This document shows, in pieces, positions 1 to 7,132 of a stretch of DNA of 20,825 nt. The notes under the pieces were generated by a model. That model was not told the DNA's origin. It saw only the letters and a list, made by a program, of their open reading frames with translations, and ran no database searches. Both the position numbers and the translations under genes were made by a program. Positions within the stretch are counted from its first letter, which is position 1. Each line of letters begins with the position of its first letter. The stretch is taken from assembly GCF_001279725.1 (NCBI RefSeq), contig NZ_LGDE01000466.1:1-20825 (forward strand). The letters are read 5' to 3'. Source of the stretch: Streptomyces sp. WM4235 (GTDB taxonomy: Bacteria > Actinomycetota > Actinomycetes > Streptomycetales > Streptomycetaceae).

Positions 1-98
1 CCACGGTCCCCCACTCACGCCCCCGCTCAAGCCCTGGCGCTGACGCTACATGGGCCCGGACCGCTCCGAGAGGCACCGCAGGGATATGGATCAGGTAC

Positions 99-599
99 TC
101 AGGTATCGCTCAGCGCGAGGCACTTGGTCTTCTGCGCGAGGCTGCCCAAGGCATCGTTGATCGTGACCAGGGCGTCCCCCGCGGGCTGGGAACCGCGCGC
201 GAACGCGACCTCGACCGCGGGTTCGCGCCCGTACGTGGTGAACACCCATGCACCGTCCCGCTTGACCCTGGCGTCGTCGAGGACCCAGTCGAAACCGTTG
301 ACGTTCACACAGGTGTCGATGGTCGGGGCGAGGGGTTCCACGCCGCAGCGCAGCACGACGGCCCTGGCACCCCACCCGGCGGTTCCCTCGCCGTCGACCG
401 CGTCGCGTCCGCGTCCCATGAGGTTCTCGGGAAGGCGCGCGACCACGTCCGAGCACGGTGCGGTCCGGGCGAAGGGCCCCGCCGGCACGCTGTAGTCGGG
501 GCGGGACCACACGGCGACGGCGACGCAGAGGGACGCGGCGGCCACGGCGCAGACGAGCACGCTCCGTCTTCGCGAAAGGGTGATTCCCATACGCGCCAC
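99..599 (-). CDS. DUF3515 family membrane-anchored protein
   Basis: The protein is about 166 residues. A short basic N-terminus (SRRRS) is followed by one hydrophobic segment at about residues 12-31, giving a signal anchor or uncleaved signal, and then an extracytoplasmic domain. The domain has the DUF3515 pattern: an early Cys in APCSDVV, then LRCGVE, then a Cys before VNGFDWV, then TTYGREPAVEV. These cysteines could form disulfides outside the cell. The GTG at 599 is chosen because GGGGGAA sits 5 nt upstream; the ATG at 590 (163 aa) is the alternative. The gene lies 44 nt behind the MFS exporter on the same strand and may be co-transcribed. The family has no established biochemical function, although it is widespread in actinobacteria. 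Family assignment is from recalled sequence pattern and is fairly firm; role unknown. Confidence 0.8.
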   Translation of the reverse strand: MARMGITLSRRRSVLVCAVAAASLCVAVAVWSRPDYSVPAGPFARTAPCSDVVARLPENLMGRGRDAVDGEGTAGWGARAVVLRCGVEPLAPTIDTCVNVNGFDWVLDDARVKRDGAWVFTTYGREPAVEVAFARGSQPAGDALVTINDALGSLAQKTKCLALSDT

Positions 600-643
600 G
601 GTAGTTCCCCCTCGCCCCCCGCCCCTTACCGCCCCCGCCCGCG

Positions 644-1894
644 TCACGCGTGGTCGCGGACCGGTTCCCGCCCGGGCCGCGGCGTGCGGTCGTGCCGGGG
701 AAGCAGCAGCGGGGTCGCCAACATGAGGAGACCGGCGATCACGATGGCCGTGCGCGGGCCGGTGACGGCCGCCAACAGGCCCCACAGGGCGGTCAGGAGG
801 GCGACGGTGGCCTTGCCGGTGACCGACCACGCGGCCAGGGTACGGACGACCCGGTCCGCCGGGGTCCGTTCGAGCCGGTAGGTGGCGAACACCGGGTTGA
901 ACACCCCCATGCAGGTGATCAGCCCGAACTCGACGCACATGAGGAACACGAGTCCGGCGGCGCCGGGGCCGACGAAGGCCGTCCCGAGCGACCAGCAGGC
1001 CCGCAGTGTCCCGGCGGTGCGCATGACCCGGTGCCGGCCGAACCGGGCGACGAGCCGGGGGGCCAGCCGTGAGCCGATCAGTCCGCCGACGCAGGGCACG
1101 GCGAAGGCGAGGGCGTACTGCCAGGGCGCGAACCCGAGCCGGCCCAGCATGAGCACGGCGAGCAGCGGCGAGGTCGCCATGATCAGGCCGCTGACGAGGA
1201 CCGTGTTGAGGAACAGCGGGCGCAGTGCGGAGTCGGTCAGGATGTACCGCCACCCTTCGAACAGGTCGCCGACGCGCGACCGGGGCGGCGCCTGGCCGGC
1301 GGGCGCGGGGCGCGGCTCCGGGCCGCCCATCGCGCGGATCCCCGCCGCCGAGAGCAGGTAGCTGATCGCGTTGGCGACCACGGTCACCACCGGGCCGAAC
1401 GCGACGATCGCGGCCCCGCCGAGCGGGGGTCCGAGCATGGTGGCGGTCCAGGTCGTGGACTCGAAGCGGCCGTTCGCGACGAGCAGGTCATCCGGCCGCA
1501 CGAGCGCCTTCAGCCACGCGCCGGCGGCCGCCGTGAAGGCGATGTCGGCCGCGCCCACGACGATCGCCACGACCAGGAGTTGGGGAAAGCCGAGCCGACC
1601 GAGCGCGAACGCCGCGGGCACGCTCAGCAACGCCGTGAAGCGGACCAGATCCATCGCGACCATCACGGGCCGTTTGCGGCGGAACTCCAGCCACGGGCCG
1701 AGCGGCAGCGCCAGCACCGCGCCGACCGCCAGTCCGGCGGCCGCCAGCAACGAGACCTCGGTCGGTCCGGCGTGCAGGACGAGGATCGCGATCAGGGGGA
1801 ACGCGTCGAACGCGAGCCACGTGCCGAGGGTGCTGATCGCGTACGCCGCCCAGAGCCACCCGAACGGCCGGCCCAGCGACCGTCCAGCCACCAT
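644..1894 (-). CDS. MFS transporter, MFS_3 / EntS-like exporter
   Basis: This is an integral membrane protein of 416 residues made of many hydrophobic stretches, matching a 12-helix major facilitator. A loop after the second helix carries LEFRRKRPVM, a degenerate motif A. The central loop has VGDLFEGWRYI followed by a hydrophobic helix, which is typical of the MFS_3 (transmembrane secretion effector) group used for export of small molecules. The ATG at 1894 has GAGAGG upstream at 10 nt. The C-terminus is short and basic. The gene is divergent from a LysR regulator, with 149 bp between the starts, so it is the obvious target of that regulator. The substrate cannot be told from sequence. Confidence 0.88.
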   Translation of the reverse strand: MVAGRSLGRPFGWLWAAYAISTLGTWLAFDAFPLIAILVLHAGPTEVSLLAAAGLAVGAVLALPLGPWLEFRRKRPVMVAMDLVRFTALLSVPAAFALGRLGFPQLLVVAIVVGAADIAFTAAAGAWLKALVRPDDLLVANGRFESTTWTATMLGPPLGGAAIVAFGPVVTVVANAISYLLSAAGIRAMGGPEPRPAPAGQAPPRSRVGDLFEGWRYILTDSALRPLFLNTVLVSGLIMATSPLLAVLMLGRLGFAPWQYALAFAVPCVGGLIGSRLAPRLVARFGRHRVMRTAGTLRACWSLGTAFVGPGAAGLVFLMCVEFGLITCMGVFNPVFATYRLERTPADRVVRTLAAWSVTGKATVALLTALWGLLAAVTGPRTAIVIAGLLMLATPLLLPRHDRTPRPGREPVRDHA

Positions 1895-1994
1895 GATCGA
1901 CACACCTCTCGCCCGCTCGTGGAACACCACTCGTGTTGACGGGAGGAATCAAAGCGAGTGGCATCCCCGCAGGTCAAACAACCCGTCGACATGC

Positions 1995-2019
1995 GGTCAC
2001 AACCGTGCGTTGTGTGACC
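1995..2019. promoter_or_regulatory. Candidate LysR operator, 7-bp perfect dyad
   Basis: GGTCACA and TGTGACC form perfect 7-bp arms separated by 11 bp, in the 149-bp gap between the MFS exporter (minus strand) and the LysR gene (plus strand). The dyad ends 24 bp upstream of the LysR start. LysR-type regulators usually bind interrupted dyads of this size near their own divergent promoter, so autoregulation and control of the exporter are inferred. Confidence 0.5.
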
Positions 2020-2043
2020 CGCCAGGGCCTAGGGTGGGTCGGC

Positions 2044-3009
2044 GTGAATCTCGATGCCGTACGCACCTTCGTGGCCATTGCTGACGCGGGCCGCTTCCAG
2101 CGGGCCGCCGACGACCTGTCGATCACCCAGCAGGCCGTGTCCAAGCGCGTCACCGCCCTGGAGAGGGATCTCGGGGTGCGGCTCTTCATCCGCACCCCGC
2201 AGGGGGTCCGGCTCACCGTCGACGGGCAGGCCTTCCTGCCGCACGCACGCGCTCTCCTGCTCGCCGCCGAGCGGGCGGCGGATTCCGTGCGTCCGGGCCG
2301 CCGCGCCCTGCGCGTCGACGTGATCAACCGGCGGATCGCTCCCGCGCGACTGCTGCGCGCCTTCCACAGCGCGCATCCGGAGGGCGAACTCGACGTCGTG
2401 ACCAACATCCTCGACGCCGACTCGGCAATCGCCGCCGTTCTGTCGGGCACCATCGACGCCACCTTCCGCGCCCTCACCATGCCGGCCCGGGAGCTCCCCG
2501 AGGGCATCGTGAGCGCCCGCGTCCTTGACGACCGCCTGCAACTCCTCACCGGACCGGCCCACCCACTCGCGGGCGTCGGCGCGGTCACACCCGGCGAACT
2601 CGCCCGGCACAAGATCTGGATGCCGGGTGTCGTCCCCGGCACCGAATGGGCCGCCTACTACGAGGAACTGTCGGCCGAGTTCGGGCTGACCATCGACACG
2701 ATCGGCCCCAACTTCGGCTCCGACGCCCTCCTGGAGGCGATTGCCGGCTCCTCGACCCTGGCGACCTTCGTCGGTGAGGAGGACCCGCTCGTGGGGCCCG
2801 CCCACCACGGCCTGCGGCGCATCGAGGTGCGCGACCCGACACCGGTCTACCCCCACTCGCTGGTCTGGCTCGGCGACAACCCGCATCCCGCGCTCGCCAT
2901 GCTCCGCGACCACCTCCGCTCCACCCGGCCCGACCGCTCCCCCGCCGAGACCTGGACGCCGAAGTGGGCTCGGGACCGGCGCCCCGGTCGCGGCGGCTCC
3001 CCGGCCTGA
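2044..3009 (+). CDS. LysR-family transcriptional regulator
   Basis: The protein has 321 residues. The N-terminal winged helix-turn-helix begins NLDAVRTFVAIADAG and contains the recognition region SITQQAVSKRVTALERDLG (about residues 24-42). RLFIRTPQGVRLT marks the wing. From about residue 85 onward it has the periplasmic-binding-like effector domain expected of this family. The GTG at 2044 is chosen because the conserved LysR start (NLDAVRTF) follows directly, although only a weak AGGGTGG lies upstream; longer in-frame starts would add non-homologous residues. It is divergent from the MFS exporter and is likely to control it and itself through the dyad at 1995-2019. The inducer is unknown. The C-terminal tail of about 30 residues is Arg/Pro-rich and probably unstructured. 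Confidence 0.9.
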   Translation: MNLDAVRTFVAIADAGRFQRAADDLSITQQAVSKRVTALERDLGVRLFIRTPQGVRLTVDGQAFLPHARALLLAAERAADSVRPGRRALRVDVINRRIAPARLLRAFHSAHPEGELDVVTNILDADSAIAAVLSGTIDATFRALTMPARELPEGIVSARVLDDRLQLLTGPAHPLAGVGAVTPGELARHKIWMPGVVPGTEWAAYYEELSAEFGLTIDTIGPNFGSDALLEAIAGSSTLATFVGEEDPLVGPAHHGLRRIEVRDPTPVYPHSLVWLGDNPHPALAMLRDHLRSTRPDRSPAETWTPKWARDRRPGRGGSPA

Positions 3010-3042
3010 GGCACGGGCCGGGGCGGATGGGGTGTTCCGGGG

Positions 3043-3079
3043 CGGACCGCAGCGCGACGGGACGCGAGGGGGCGGTCCG
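3043..3079. terminator. Weak hairpin between convergent genes
   Basis: CGGACCGC (3043-3050) and GCGGTCCG (3072-3079) can pair as an 8-bp stem with a 21-nt loop, in the 99-bp gap between the convergent LysR and flavoprotein genes. No T-tract follows. A smaller GACGCGG/CCGCGTC hairpin (3094-3110) overlaps the flavoprotein stop codon. Either could end transcription, but both are modest for such GC-rich DNA. Confidence 0.3.
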
Positions 3080-3108
3080 GGCGGGGCCGTTCGGACGCGG
3101 CCGCCGCG

Positions 3109-4314
3109 TCACGTGGTGACGAGTCGGGTCTCCGCCTCACGGGTCGCCGCGAGGCGACGGCGGCGACTGGGCACCAGCATGGTCGGGTGCGAGACGCTCC
3201 AGGCGGCGGCCGAGCAGATCAGCTCCTTGATGCGAGCGCCGCCGCGGCCGGCGATGACGGTGGACGTGACCTCGTCCTCGTGGGTCACGCGCTGGAGGAT
3301 CCCGTCGCGGCGTCCGAGGCTGACGCACTGGGTGGCGTAGCCGATCGTGGTCTCCCGGACCTCGCGCCCGGTCAGGCGCGCGGCGAGGGCGTCGGCGGCC
3401 TGCCACGCCATCGGGGTCGCCGTGGCGCAGGCCATCCGCAGCGGCTTGCCGCCCGCCCCTTCGGCGCGTGCTGCGTCGCCGACGGCGTACACGTCGGGGT
3501 GCGAGACCGAGCGCATCGTGCCGTCGACGACGATCTGCCCGGTGTCGGAGACGGTCAGGGTGGTGGCGGCGGCGATCGGGTGGACGGCGAAGCCCGCGGT
3601 CCACACGGTCACCCGGGCGGGGATCCGTCCGGCCTCGGCGGTGACCACGGCGTCCGTCTCGACGCGGGTGACGTCGGCCCGCGCGTGGACCGCGATGCCG
3701 AGCCGGTCGAGGACGAGGTGCAGGTGGCGTCGGGCCTTGTCGCCGAGCCAGTCGCCCACACCACCGCGGGATGCGATGGAGACCTGGAGGTCCGGGCGCG
3801 CCTCGGCGATCTCGGTGGCCGCCTCGATACCGGTCAGGCCGCCGCCCACGACCAACACGTCCGCGCCGGGTTCCAGTTCCGCCAGGCGCGCTCGCAGCCG
3901 CAGCGCGTCCTGCTTCCCGGCGACGTTGTGGGCGTACTCGGCGACGCCGGGCACTCCGTGGTCGGTGGTGGTGCTCCCCAGCGCGTACACGAGGGTGTCG
4001 TACGCGAGGGTGTCGGGGCCGAGGCCGTCGGGGCCCTGCTCGCCGGTGAGGGCGACGGTCTTGCGGTCCGCGTCGACCGAGGCGACCCACGCCGTGCGCA
4101 GCCGCACGCCGGTGCCCGCGAAGACCGCGCGCAGCGGGCGGGGTCGCAGGTCCTGGCCGGTGGCGAGCTGGTGCAGTCGTACGCGCTCGACGAACTCGGG
4201 GTCGCCGTTGACCAGGGTGATCTCGACGTCGTCGCGGTGCAGGCGCCTGGCGAGGCGACCGGCGGTGACGGCTCCGGCGTACCCGGCTCCCAGGACGACA
4301 ATGCGGTGCTTCAT
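3109..4314 (-). CDS. NDH-2-like NAD(P)/FAD-dependent oxidoreductase
   Basis: This 401-residue flavoprotein has the two-dinucleotide-fold plan of the pyridine nucleotide-disulfide oxidoreductase superfamily. The FAD-binding GAGYAG is at residues 9-14, a TLVYALGS segment at about 107-114, the NAD(P)H-binding GGGLTG at 157-162, and the second FAD contact YAVGDAA at about 276-282. No redox-active CxxC is seen, which fits NDH-2-type NADH:quinone dehydrogenases or ferredoxin-reductase-like proteins rather than thiol reductases. It is probably cytoplasmic or peripherally membrane-bound, since no transmembrane segment is evident. The ATG at 4314 has AGGAG 6 nt upstream. It lies 80 nt downstream of an ECF41-type sigma factor on the same strand; ECF41 sigma factors commonly control an adjacent oxidoreductase gene, so this is the likely target. 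Confidence 0.85.
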   Translation of the reverse strand: MKHRIVVLGAGYAGAVTAGRLARRLHRDDVEITLVNGDPEFVERVRLHQLATGQDLRPRPLRAVFAGTGVRLRTAWVASVDADRKTVALTGEQGPDGLGPDTLAYDTLVYALGSTTTDHGVPGVAEYAHNVAGKQDALRLRARLAELEPGADVLVVGGGLTGIEAATEIAEARPDLQVSIASRGGVGDWLGDKARRHLHLVLDRLGIAVHARADVTRVETDAVVTAEAGRIPARVTVWTAGFAVHPIAAATTLTVSDTGQIVVDGTMRSVSHPDVYAVGDAARAEGAGGKPLRMACATATPMAWQAADALAARLTGREVRETTIGYATQCVSLGRRDGILQRVTHEDEVTSTVIAGRGGARIKELICSAAAWSVSHPTMLVPSRRRRLAATREAETRLVTT

Positions 4315-4394
4315 GGTTCGCTCCTATCCGGTGGGACTCACCTCCTGAACCGGACAGCCAGTCGATCCCTGACAGGTATCGAATGTGACGTGGG

Positions 4395-5357
4395 TCACCA
4401 CACCTCGGTGAGGGGGTGATGCGGGCCGGTGGCCGCCCACTGGCGCGTGATGCGGTCCAGCTTGTCGGGGTTGACCTGGATGTGGATGGCCCCGACGCCC
4501 TCGGGTGTCGCCCCGAGGCAGATCACGCCGAGGATCTGCTCGCCGGAGGCGATCAGCACGGCGGGAGCGCCGTTGACGACGGCGGCGTGCAGGGCGGCGC
4601 TGCCGCCGACCCGGGCCCGCTTGGCGGGGGTCGGTCGGAAGAGGGAGCGCAGGTAGCGCGCGATGCGGAGCGCGCCGATGACGGGGGTCCTGCGGGCCTG
4701 GACGTTCGCGCCGCCGTCGGCGACGCTGACCGCGTCGTCGGTGAGCAGCCGGATCAGCGGGTCGGTGTCGCCGCTGAGGGCCGCGGCGAGGAACTCCTCG
4801 ACGACCTTCCGCGCGGCGGCCGCGTCGACCTCGGTGCGGGCCCGGTGCGTGGCGAGGTGCTGTTTGGCACGCCGGTGGATCTGCTGGCAGTTGGACTCGG
4901 TGAGGTCGAGGATCTCCGCGATCTCCCGGTGCGCGTACCCGAACGCCTCGCGCAGCACGTACACCGCGCGCTCGTTGGGCGTGAGCCGTTCCATCAGGGT
5001 GAGCACGGCGACGGAGACCGACTCGCGCTGCTCGGCGGTGTCGGCCGGGCCGAGCATCCGGTCACCGGCCAGGACAGGTTCCGGGAGCCACTGTCCGACG
5101 TAGGTCTCCCGTCTGGCCCGCGCGGAGGTGAGCTGGTTGAGGCAGAGGTTGGTGAGCACCTTCGTCAGCCACGCCTCGGGCGTCTCGATCCGTTCCCGGT
5201 CGGCCGCGTGCCACCGCAGGAACACGTCCTGTACCGCGTCCTCGGCGTCTCCGGCCGACCCGAGCAGTCGGTACGCGATGGCCTCCAGGCGGCCCCTGGA
5301 GTTCTCGAACAGATCGACCTCGTGCGTACGGAGCGGCATCGGGCCATGATCGGCCAT
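4395..5357 (-). CDS. ECF41 / SigJ-type RNA polymerase sigma factor
   Basis: The protein has 320 residues, longer than a minimal ECF sigma factor (about 180-200). Sigma region 2 spans about residues 14-80 (AIAYRLLGSAGDAEDAVQDVFLRWH) and region 4 about 112-170 (LTPNERAVYVLREAFGYAHREIAEIL). A SnoaL-like extension of about 140 residues follows. It carries the two signatures known for ECF41: a DGG(G/A)-type motif (DGGAN, 214-218) and NPDKL (296-300). A WLPEP linker motif is at 91-95. In this group the extension acts as a built-in regulator in place of a separate anti-sigma factor (known from studied members). The ATG at 5357 has GAGG about 9 nt upstream. The flavoprotein follows on the same strand. 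The inducing signal is unknown. The usual DGGGK motif has Asn in place of Lys here. Confidence 0.9.
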   Translation of the reverse strand: MADHGPMPLRTHEVDLFENSRGRLEAIAYRLLGSAGDAEDAVQDVFLRWHAADRERIETPEAWLTKVLTNLCLNQLTSARARRETYVGQWLPEPVLAGDRMLGPADTAEQRESVSVAVLTLMERLTPNERAVYVLREAFGYAHREIAEILDLTESNCQQIHRRAKQHLATHRARTEVDAAAARKVVEEFLAAALSGDTDPLIRLLTDDAVSVADGGANVQARRTPVIGALRIARYLRSLFRPTPAKRARVGGSAALHAAVVNGAPAVLIASGEQILGVICLGATPEGVGAIHIQVNPDKLDRITRQWAATGPHHPLTEVW

Positions 5358-5417
5358 GTCGGCCGGCCTCGTCCACCCGCCCGCGACCGACCCGATACCC
5401 GAGCCGGGGGACGTGAA

Positions 5418-5458
5418 GGTGCCCCGCTCCGGACCCTGTCGGGCCGGGGCGGGGCACC
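5418..5458. terminator. Strong hairpin between wHTH and sigma genes
   Basis: GGTGCCCCGCTCCGG (5418-5432) pairs with CCGGGGCGGGGCACC (5444-5458): 15 pairs including one G-U, with an 11-nt loop. It sits just downstream of the winged-helix gene (stop at 5472) and upstream of the sigma start (5357). It probably ends the winged-helix transcript; no T-tract follows, as is usual for Streptomyces terminators. Confidence 0.65.
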
Positions 5459-5471
5459 CTCGTGTGCGACG

Positions 5472-5966
5472 TCAGGGGGCGGCGGCCGTTCCCGACGGTG
5501 CGGGGTGCGTGTCGGTCGGGTGCCAGCGGGGGCCGCGCTGTTCCGCAAGCCGGAAGGCGGCCAGTGCCTTGAGGTGCTTGGCGATCGTCGGCGGGGTGAA
5601 CCCGACGGCGGCGGACAGCTCTTCCAGGGTGGCCCCGGCCGGGGCGGTGGCCCTCAGTCCGTCCCAGGTACGCGCCGCGGGCAGGCCGAGGCCGCCGTTG
5701 CGGGCGGAGGTGTGGAACAGGTCGTGGTGCGGCTCCGGCCCACTCGGATCCGCCGCGGCGGCCACGGGGTCGGCCCCGGAGGACGACCCGGGGTGGGTCT
5801 CGGAGGACGACACGGGGTCGCTCTCCGGGGACCACACGGGATCGGGCTCCGGGGCGGGTACGGACACGGCGGCCGGCACGCGCACCGGACGGCCCCGGGC
5901 CGGTCCGACCGGCCGGGGCGTCATGTTCACGGTGCGGTGCCTTCGGCCCTTTTGACGTTTGCTCAC
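5472..5966 (-). CDS. Winged-helix DNA-binding protein with repetitive linker
   Basis: The protein has 164 residues. A basic N-terminus (SKRQKGRRHR) is followed by a Pro/Ser/Asp-rich linker (about residues 20-80) with four 8-residue repeats of the type SDPVSSSE. The C-terminal domain, about residues 85-155, contains TLEELSAAVGFTPPTIAKHLKALAAFRLAEQRG, which reads as a helix-turn-helix plus wing like the small ArsR/MarR-like modules common in Streptomyces (longer here than 20 residues; key parts are EELSAAVG and TIAKHLKAL). The GTG at 5966 follows GAAGGG at about 11 nt; an internal ATG at residue 15 is an alternative. It is a single gene ended by the hairpin at 5418-5458. Its DNA target is unknown. 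The gene call rests on the HTH and good codon-position GC bias; the family name is uncertain. Confidence 0.65.
   Translation of the reverse strand: MSKRQKGRRHRTVNMTPRPVGPARGRPVRVPAAVSVPAPEPDPVWSPESDPVSSSETHPGSSSGADPVAAAADPSGPEPHHDLFHTSARNGGLGLPAARTWDGLRATAPAGATLEELSAAVGFTPPTIAKHLKALAAFRLAEQRGPRWHPTDTHPAPSGTAAAP
5766..5861 (-). repeat. Four 24-bp tandem repeats inside the wHTH gene
   Basis: Four degenerate units of 24 bp start at 5766, 5790, 5814 and 5838, each beginning GGG(G/A)T on the plus strand and sharing a (C/T)C(C/G)GGGG- or CGGAGGACGAC-like core. Being a multiple of three, they encode 8-residue repeats in the linker of the winged-helix protein, so copy number can change without breaking the frame. 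Confidence 0.7.
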
Positions 5967-6286
5967 AGGCTTCGCGTCCCTTCACCAGTACGGATCACGT
6001 GAGGGGAACGAGTGAGCGGGAGACCGGTGACTCGCGAACCCGTTTTCGTTCGCCTGAAAGGGTGCCCGCCGCGTCACACGGGGCCCTGTAGGTCGGAACG
6101 CGGGCCCCGGACAACGGGCGGCACGGGCCCCGGACGCCGGAAGCGCGGGCCCCGGACAACGGGCGGCACGGGCCCCGGACGCCGGGAGCGCGGGCCCCGG
6201 ACAACGGGAACGCGGGCCTCCCCGCCGACCCGTGCGGGGGACGGGCGGGCGGCGGGGAGACCCGCGGGTTCGGTCGGCCGGCAGGC
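5967..6286. other. 320-bp intergenic spacer with tandem repeats
   Basis: This gap lies between the start of the winged-helix gene (5966, minus) and the stop of the NmrA gene (6287, minus). It should hold the promoter of the former and the terminator of the latter, but I see no clear -10/-35 pair. Open frames crossing it are compositional and run antisense into NmrA. The main structure is the tandem repeat at 6101-6208, whose multiple GGGCCC cores are self-complementary and could fold. Confidence 0.6.
6101..6208. repeat. 45-bp tandem repeat, about 2.4 copies
   Basis: Units start at 6101, 6146 and 6191, the last one partial. Each 45-bp unit is itself two half-units of about 23 and 22 bp beginning CGGGCCCCGGAC, so this 12-mer occurs five times at near-regular spacing. 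The first two units differ at one base (GGAAG versus GGGAG). The repeat lies immediately downstream of the NmrA gene on the minus strand. Confidence 0.85.
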
Positions 6287-7132
6287 CTACTTGAAGGCCG
6301 GCAGGCTGCGCTCGACCCAGGCGGCGAAGGGGGAGGCCGGGCGGCCGAGGACCTTCTCCACGTCGGGGCTGACGCGCTGCTCGGCCGGGAGGGGCTGTCC
6401 CAGGATGTCGAGGGTGCCCTGGACGACGCCCTCCGGCATGAACTGCGACATGTGGGCGTAGGCGGCCTCGCGGCTGAGCTCGATGAAGGTGATCTCCTCA
6501 CCGAGGACTTCGCCGAGCGCGGCTGCCTGCTCGCGCGGGGTGACCGCGGCCGGGCCGGTCAGCTCGTAGGTCTGGCCGGCGTGGCCGTCCTCGCGCAGGG
6601 CGACGGCGGCGACGGCCGCGATGTCCGCCGGGTCGACGACCGGGAGCGCGACGTCGGCGAACGGCGCGAGGACGGTGCGGTCCGCGCGGACCGACTCGAC
6701 CCAGGCGTAGGCGTTGGAGGCGAAACCGCCGGCGCGCAGGACGGTCCACTCCAGGCCGGAACCGCGAACGGCGTCCTCGAACTCGCGCAGCCGGTTGTGG
6801 GACTGCGCGTCCGGACGGGTGGCGGTGATCTGCGAGGAGAGCAGGACGACCTTGCGGACGCCGGATTCCCTGGCCACGGTCAGCAGGGTCTCGGCGCTCT
6901 CGCCGCCGCCGAGCAGTTCGCCGGCGAGCAGGATGAACAGGGCGTCGGCGTCCTTGAGGGTCTCGCGCAGGCTCTCCGCCCGACCGAGGTCGGCCTGTAC
7001 GTGGCGTACGTCCTGGGCGAGTTCGGCGGGCAGGGGGTTGCGGGAGACGGCGGTGACATCGGCGCCGGCCGCGGTGAGGGTGGCGATCAGCGGGCGGCCG
7101 ACGTTTCCGGTGGCTCCGGTGACAACGATCAT
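6287..7132 (-). CDS. NmrA-like NAD(P)-binding SDR protein
   Basis: The protein has 281 residues. The N-terminal Rossmann fold is shown by TGATGNVG (residues 5-12), and RNPLPAELAQDVRHVQADL follows with the basic residue that usually selects NADP(H). There is a conserved KVVLLSSQ strand and a long C-terminal part with TYELTGP and TPREQAAAL, as in NmrA/QOR2-type atypical short-chain dehydrogenases. Such proteins act as quinone reductases or redox sensors; which applies here is not known. The ATG at 7132 has AAGGAG 7 nt upstream, a near-perfect ribosome site. The start overlaps the stop of the WYL regulator frame (ATGA). About 100-140 bp upstream lies a 42-bp element also found at the HxlR/MFS promoter, so the gene probably has its own HxlR-type promoter rather than depending only on read-through. 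Confidence 0.88.
   Translation of the reverse strand: MIVVTGATGNVGRPLIATLTAAGADVTAVSRNPLPAELAQDVRHVQADLGRAESLRETLKDADALFILLAGELLGGGESAETLLTVARESGVRKVVLLSSQITATRPDAQSHNRLREFEDAVRGSGLEWTVLRAGGFASNAYAWVESVRADRTVLAPFADVALPVVDPADIAAVAAVALREDGHAGQTYELTGPAAVTPREQAAALGEVLGEEITFIELSREAAYAHMSQFMPEGVVQGTLDILGQPLPAEQRVSPDVEKVLGRPASPFAAWVERSLPAFK

Noticed and set aside
1..98. Possible tail of another gene at the left edge
   Set aside because: No frame with a recognisable protein end; nothing can be supported in these bases.
599..1253. N-terminal extension of the DUF3515 frame into the MFS gene
   Set aside because: The extra residues are Arg/Pro/Ala-rich antisense-type composition, and the GTG at 599 with GGGGGAA directly upstream is a proper start followed by a signal-anchor.
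5995..6501. Open frames on both strands across the 45-bp repeat, giving 15-residue protein repeats
   Set aside because: They run antisense or out of frame into the well-supported NmrA gene, lack a ribosome site, and have only compositional openness.
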